NCBI GenBank assembly: GCA_003599415.1
Contig: QZKB01000055.1
Location: forward strand, 1-64,000
DNA length: 64,000 bases
From: Ignavibacteriales bacterium
Lineage (GTDB): Bacteria > Bacteroidota > Ignavibacteria > Ignavibacteriales > SURF-24
Direction of reading: 5' to 3'
Shown here: piece by piece, positions 60,513 to 64,000 of the stretch
Layout of the letters: every line of letters starts with the position of its first letter
Position numbering within the stretch: the stretch's first letter is position 1
The notes under the pieces: model-generated
Told to the model about the DNA's origin: nothing
Seen by the model: only the letters and a program-made list of their open reading frames with translations
The model's database searches: none
Translations under genes and position numbers: made by a program

Positions 60513-60794
60513 ATGGGAAAAGCTGACACTAACAATTCAAAGATAAAAAAAGAGATGTACTTACTGCTTGATAAGCTGCCACAAGAGGAAATTTCCGGCG
60601 TAAAAAGATATTTGCAATATGTAATAGATAAAGCACAGGAAGAAAGACTAAATGATATTTTGGAGAATGCCCCGATAGATGATGAACCCCTGACAAAGAG
60701 AGAAATTAAAGCAATTGAAACATCAATGGCACAAATTGCACGTGGTGAGTATATTACATTCGAACAGTATCTGAAGAAAAGAAATAGTAAATGA
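60513..60794 (+). CDS. Antitoxin of a RelE/ParE-type module
   Basis: 93 residues from ATG 60513 (an in-frame TTG at 60480 is rejected; GAGAAGGA lies before the ATG). Helical and acidic, with DKLPQEEISGVKRYLQYVID and a C-terminal EYITFEQYLKKRN. No named DNA-binding family is certain, though the layout is that of small antitoxins that cap a RelE toxin. It overlaps the toxin gene by 4 bp (ATGA), the classical arrangement. Confidence 0.82.
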   Translation: MGKADTNNSKIKKEMYLLLDKLPQEEISGVKRYLQYVIDKAQEERLNDILENAPIDDEPLTKREIKAIETSMAQIARGEYITFEQYLKKRNSK

Positions 60795-61045
60795 AATTAA
60801 TTCTTTCAAAATCAGTTATAAGAGAATTAGATAATTTACCGGATACAGAAATTGAAAAAGTTTATAATCATTTTCAAAAGTTATTAAGCGGCGCATCAAA
60901 TCTTGATATTAAAAAGCTACGTGATTCGGAAAACTACAGACTTCGCATAGGCAATTACAGGGCAATCTTCAGTATAAATCAGAAACAAAAAACAATCGAA
61001 ATTCTTGACCTGCTTCACCGCAAAGATATTTATAAGAAGAAATAA
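60791..61045 (+). CDS. RelE/ParE family toxin
   Basis: 84 residues with the RelE fold: MKLILSKSVIRELDNLP, LSGASNLDIKKLRDSENYRL, RIGNYRAIFSINQ, then VLDLLHRKDIYK-like end (EILDLLHRKDIYKKK). RelE toxins cut mRNA in the ribosome; ParE variants attack gyrase, and the subtype is not decided here. Overlaps its antitoxin and is followed after 2 bp by ruvA, so the module is embedded in the ruv operon. Confidence 0.88.
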   Translation: MKLILSKSVIRELDNLPDTEIEKVYNHFQKLLSGASNLDIKKLRDSENYRLRIGNYRAIFSINQKQKTIEILDLLHRKDIYKKK

Positions 61046-61047
61046 TT

Positions 61048-61632
61048 ATGATTGGCTATTTAACCGGGAAAATAATCTCTAAAAAACCAACCAGAATTTT
61101 GCTTGATGTAAATGGCGTTGGTTACATCCTGAATATCTCAGTAAATACATTTGAAAAACTTCCGGATGAAAATTCTATTACTTCGCTTTATACTTACCTG
61201 GCAGTACGTGAGGATTCTCTTACACTATTCGGTTTTTCATCTGAGGCAGAAAAACATATGTTTGAGCTGCTTATATCTGTAAATGGCATTGGTCCTAAGC
61301 TTGCCCAGAGTGTACTTTCTGGAATTCAGATTGATGATTTGAAAAATGCATTGATAACAGGAAATATTAACAGGATAATTGCAATACCGGGAATTGGAAG
61401 AAAAACTGCAGAACGAATGATGCTTGACCTGAAGGATAAAGTTGATGCGATAAGCGAAGAAAGAGAATTGCCGGCTTCATTCAAAATAAAAGACGATGCA
61501 ATTGCAGCATTAACAACTTTAGGATATAACAGCAAAACTGCCGATAAGATTATCAGGGATATTTTAACAGCAAATCCGTCAATTCAAATTGAGGAGCTTA
61601 TTAAACAGGCGCTGGCACAATTGAATAAGTAA
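61048..61632 (+). CDS. ruvA: Holliday junction branch-migration protein RuvA
   Basis: 194 residues: N-terminal OB fold (MIGYLTGKIISKKPTRILLD, VNGVGYILNIS), two helix-hairpin-helix motifs (ISVNGIGPKLAQSVLSG; IPGIGRKTAERMMLDLKDKV) and a C-terminal RuvB-binding domain (DDAIAALTTLGYNSKTADK). It recognises the Holliday junction. The start lies 2 bp after the toxin stop. ruvB is not in the window. Confidence 0.97.
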   Translation: MIGYLTGKIISKKPTRILLDVNGVGYILNISVNTFEKLPDENSITSLYTYLAVREDSLTLFGFSSEAEKHMFELLISVNGIGPKLAQSVLSGIQIDDLKNALITGNINRIIAIPGIGRKTAERMMLDLKDKVDAISEERELPASFKIKDDAIAALTTLGYNSKTADKIIRDILTANPSIQIEELIKQALAQLNK

Positions 61633-61684
61633 GATTTGATTTTACCATTCGCTTCTTTTTTATTACCGATTTTTTTCTTAATGG

Positions 61685-62341
61685 TTATGTTATTGCAGTT
61701 TCAAGTTTAGCCACAGATGTTAGCTCAGCTTCCAGTTTATCTCCAATAATCACCTTACCAACGCCTGCAGGAGTTCCGGTAAAAATCAAATCACCTTTCT
61801 CAAGCTTCATTATTCCGGAGATATAACTTACAATATCCGCCGGTTTAAATATCATTTTATTCAACTGCGAATTTTGTTTTACTTCTCCGTTCACTTTCAG
61901 AATAATTGATTCATCAAAATTTAATTCATAATCTTTTCTTAATATGAAATCCGAAAGCACCGCGGAGGTATCAAAGCATTTTGCAATTGTCCAGGGATGT
62001 CCTTTCTTAGCCAATTCATTCTGTACATCGCGTGCGGTCATATCAAGTCCAACCGTGTAACCGGCAATTGTTTTATCAGCTTTTTCTTTATCTGCTTTAC
62101 TAACCTCTTCACCAATCAATAAAACAAGTTCAGCTTCATAATGCAGGTTTTGCGAAAAAGAAGGATGAATTACATTTTCTCCGCTTAGAATAATTGAAGA
62201 AGCCGGTTTAAGAAATATCAAAGGAAATTCCGGCAGCTCATTGCCGAGTTCTTTTGCATGTTCAACATAATTTCTTCCGACACATACAATTTTGCCGCAG
62301 TAATATTCCTCGGTAGAATTTCTGATTTGTAATTTCTTCAT
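61685..62341 (-). CDS. Fumarylacetoacetate hydrolase family protein
   Basis: 218 residues with the FAH core: KIVCVGRNYVEHAKELGNE, FLKPASSII, LHYEAELVLLIGEE (metal-binding Glu pair), GYTVGLDMTARDVQ (Asp) and LIFTGTPAGVGKV near the C-terminus. Members hydrolyse or decarboxylate acylpyruvates and related diketo acids with Mg2+. The exact substrate is not deducible. Convergent with ruvA and monocistronic. Confidence 0.93.
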   Translation of the reverse strand: MKKLQIRNSTEEYYCGKIVCVGRNYVEHAKELGNELPEFPLIFLKPASSIILSGENVIHPSFSQNLHYEAELVLLIGEEVSKADKEKADKTIAGYTVGLDMTARDVQNELAKKGHPWTIAKCFDTSAVLSDFILRKDYELNFDESIILKVNGEVKQNSQLNKMIFKPADIVSYISGIMKLEKGDLIFTGTPAGVGKVIIGDKLEAELTSVAKLETAIT

Positions 62342-62416
62342 AACTACTCCAGTGAATTATATTAACCTTGCATTCTTGCCATCTTTCAACCTTGTAAACA
62401 TAACGATTTCACGGGT

Positions 62417-63670
62417 TTAAGTTTTTTGCTTTTTCTTTTTTGCAGCAGGAAATAAAACATTGTTAAGTATCAGCCTGTAACCGGGAGAATTTTTGTAAAG
62501 CGACAAATCCGTCGGCGGATCCTGAACGGCATGCTGGTAATCTTCGGGATCGTGCCCGCCGTAAAAAGTAAATGTTCCTCTTCCAAAATTACCATGGATG
62601 TACCTTACCTGGTCTGTGCCCGCTCTTTCTCCAAGAACAATTACAGATTTCTTAATAAACTTCTTATGAAACATTGTTGTCTGTCCCATAAATCCACGGA
62701 CAACATTTACATGATCCTGTGTAAGCATTGTCGGAACGGGATCATACTTGGCCGAGAAATCAAATAATGTAAAGTAATCGTTTTGAGGATTACCGATCTC
62801 AGGCTGCTGTATGTCAATATCACTATACTCATAAACGAAAGGATTCATTTCAAGATTAAAATTTTCAAAAGCAAAAGTTTTACTGAAATCGAGTTTCTTT
62901 TGCGCGTCCGGATCTGCTGCATCACCGTCAAACATTTTATCGCAGATGTCTGTGTTCTCTGCTGCAAGAGCAATATCATACGAATCGGTTGCAGAACACA
63001 TTGCAAACATAAAACCACCGTTGGCAACATAATTTTTTATTGCCTGCACAACATCTAGCTCCATCTTTGATACTTTTCTGTACCCAAGTTTCTTTGCTTC
63101 AGTTTCGTAAATTATCTGCTGGTCTACATACCATTGAGCACTTGCAAAGCTTGCATAGAATTTTCCATACTGCCCGGTAAAATCCTCATGGTGTAAATGT
63201 AACCAATCATATTTATCAAGGTCGCCTCGTAAAACTTCTTCTACCCACACCTTTGTATAAGGAACCTCGGCATATTCAAGTGCAAGAGTTACTGCATCAT
63301 CCCATGGTCTGAATCCCGGCGGAACATATACTGCAATATTCGGAGCTTTCTCTAAACGCATGACTTCCATATTCTGATCTTCACTTTGAACAAGCGAAAG
63401 AATATCAACAGCCTGAACAGACGACAATGCATCAAAGGCAACACCTTTGATTCTGCACGTTGCAGCAAGCTTATCAGAATAATTTAACAGAAACGAACCG
63501 CCGCGGTAATTTAAAAGCCAGTCACCTGTTTCTCCTTCTTTCAAATAATTAAAAGTTATTCCGTAAGCCTTCAAATGGTCCGTCTGCTGCAAATCCATAT
63601 AGATAAGCAACTTTGTTTGTGCAGCAATAACCGAAGCGGTAAAGAAGAATATTATTCTAAGTAATTTCAT
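62417..63670 (-). CDS. Conserved exported protein of unknown function
   Basis: 417 residues with a signal peptide (LLRIIFFFTASVIAAQ). Conserved-looking blocks: GDWLLNYRGGSFLL, VYVPPGFRPWDDAVTLALEYA, DKYDWLHLHHEDFTGQYGKF, YVANGGFMFAMCSATDSYD and FTFYGGHDPEDYQH. The GGFMFAMCSATDS block is like the nucleophile turn of glutamine-amidotransferase-like folds, with the Cys in place. Database entries for such Bacteroidota proteins are sometimes called asparagine synthetase B, but no AsnB domains are visible, so I do not use that name. Function unknown. Confidence 0.8.
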   Translation of the reverse strand: MKLLRIIFFFTASVIAAQTKLLIYMDLQQTDHLKAYGITFNYLKEGETGDWLLNYRGGSFLLNYSDKLAATCRIKGVAFDALSSVQAVDILSLVQSEDQNMEVMRLEKAPNIAVYVPPGFRPWDDAVTLALEYAEVPYTKVWVEEVLRGDLDKYDWLHLHHEDFTGQYGKFYASFASAQWYVDQQIIYETEAKKLGYRKVSKMELDVVQAIKNYVANGGFMFAMCSATDSYDIALAAENTDICDKMFDGDAADPDAQKKLDFSKTFAFENFNLEMNPFVYEYSDIDIQQPEIGNPQNDYFTLFDFSAKYDPVPTMLTQDHVNVVRGFMGQTTMFHKKFIKKSVIVLGERAGTDQVRYIHGNFGRGTFTFYGGHDPEDYQHAVQDPPTDLSLYKNSPGYRLILNNVLFPAAKKKKQKT

Positions 63671-63692
63671 TTAACCAAATGTTCAATCAAAT

Positions 63693-63730
63693 AAAAAAAA
63701 TGCTCCTTATAAAACTACGCTATAAGGAGC
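63693..63730 (-). terminator. Intrinsic terminator after clpX
   Basis: GCTCCTTATA and TATAAGGAGC form a perfect 10-bp stem with a 9-nt loop; on the minus strand the hairpin is followed after one base by eight T. It is 23 bp downstream of the clpX stop. Confidence 0.9.
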
Positions 63731-63752
63731 TTTGTTCCATCATTAACTTTCT

Positions 63753-64000
63753 TTATGCTGATTTGCGGTCAGCCTCAATATAAATTGGTTTCTCACCGTT
63801 AAGTACTGTATCGCGCGTAATAACACATTTCTCAACAGTTTCCAGTGACGGCAGTTCATACATTACATCGGTTAGAAACTCTTCCACTATTGAACGAAGA
63901 GCTCTTGCGCCGGTTTTTCTTTCGATTGCTTTATCAACAATTGAATCAACAGCAAAGGGGTCAAACTCAAGTTCAATTCCTTCCATAAGGAATAATTTCT
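63753..64000 (-). CDS. clpX: ClpX, C-terminal fragment (5' truncated by window end)
   Basis: The frame is open to the right edge and ends at 63753. The visible ~82 residues are the C-terminal small AAA+ domain of ClpX: KLFLMEGIELEFDPFAVDSI, ERKTGARALRSIVEEFL (the sensor-2 GARALRS motif) and DVMYELPS. ClpX unfolds substrates for ClpP. The rest of the gene, with the zinc-binding domain and Walker motifs, lies outside the window. The last residues (IYIEADRKSA) are a normal tail. Confidence 0.95.
   Translation of the reverse strand, partial: KLFLMEGIELEFDPFAVDSIVDKAIERKTGARALRSIVEEFLTDVMYELPSLETVEKCVITRDTVLNGEKPIYIEADRKSA

Noticed and set aside
1-64000. Prophage or insertion sequence
   Set aside because: No transposase, integrase or phage structural gene was found; the only mobile-looking items are small palindromic and heptad repeats and a GIY-YIG gene.

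Overview
The window reads as a chromosomal segment of an AT-rich member of the Bacteroidota/Chlorobi group, most likely class Ignavibacteria. This rests on a type IX secretion C-terminal sorting domain with the motif NYPNPFNPST at the left edge, signal peptides ending in the Ala-Gln style common in this group, an IspG of the long form with a central insertion, a FeoA-FeoB fusion, and a small Cys-rich protein of the HYC_CC_PP kind. Species cannot be named from the sequence alone. No rRNA, tRNA, prophage, insertion sequence or CRISPR array was found; the only RNA gene recognised is RNase P RNA.

Layout. 1-6.7 kb: end of a secreted repeat protein, a PEBP-like protein, a Cys/His peptidase-like lipoprotein, an NfeD-stomatin pair, Trm112 and a GlcD-type flavoprotein. 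6.7-13.5 kb: two paralogous ECF sigma/anti-sigma modules pointing away from each other, each preceded by the same bipartite promoter (TGTAACTT, 15 nt, GTCTA). 13.5-32 kb: mostly housekeeping genes (HslUV, SurA-like PPIase, RpoN, DnaG, IspG, Nif3, zinc-ribbon protein) plus an alpha-amylase, a Zn/Cd/Pb P-type ATPase and an amino-acid permease. 32.3-39.7 kb: an extended arsenic locus (arsR, arsC, acr3, methyltransferase, DsrE-like, ArsP-like permease, two thioredoxin-like proteins, GIY-YIG, CcdA, small protein, arsM) with two matching putative ArsR operators. 39.9-43.9 kb: a methyltransferase-endonuclease fusion, a four-helix-bundle protein, CrcB plus DUF190, and a ScdA/RIC-like di-iron protein. 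43.9-48.5 kb: LuxR-type regulator, OprB-like porin and ferrous iron uptake (FeoAB and its Cys-rich partner). 48.5-56.6 kb: a minus-strand copper/silver RND efflux set with accessory metal-binding proteins, including an unreported 36-residue membrane protein. 56.8-64 kb: rnpB, recJ, yebC, ruvC, a toxin-antitoxin pair, ruvA, an FAH-family protein, a secreted unknown and the end of clpX.

The 32-56 kb part looks like an accumulated metal and metalloid stress region: arsenate reduction, arsenite export and methylation, Zn/Cd export, Cu/Ag export, fluoride export and iron import lie next to each other. The same stretch is where nearly all copies of an unusual seven-nucleotide-period inverted repeat (heptads of the form TGGWARA and their complement) sit between genes, in two cases reaching into the apparent 5' ends of coding regions. 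Other intergenic spaces hold inverted repeats of the same architecture built from different short units. Together with five near-identical CCCGA/TCGGG hairpins in the RNase P RNA, this repeat biology is the least explained signal in the window; the twin ECF promoters are the cleanest regulatory prediction.
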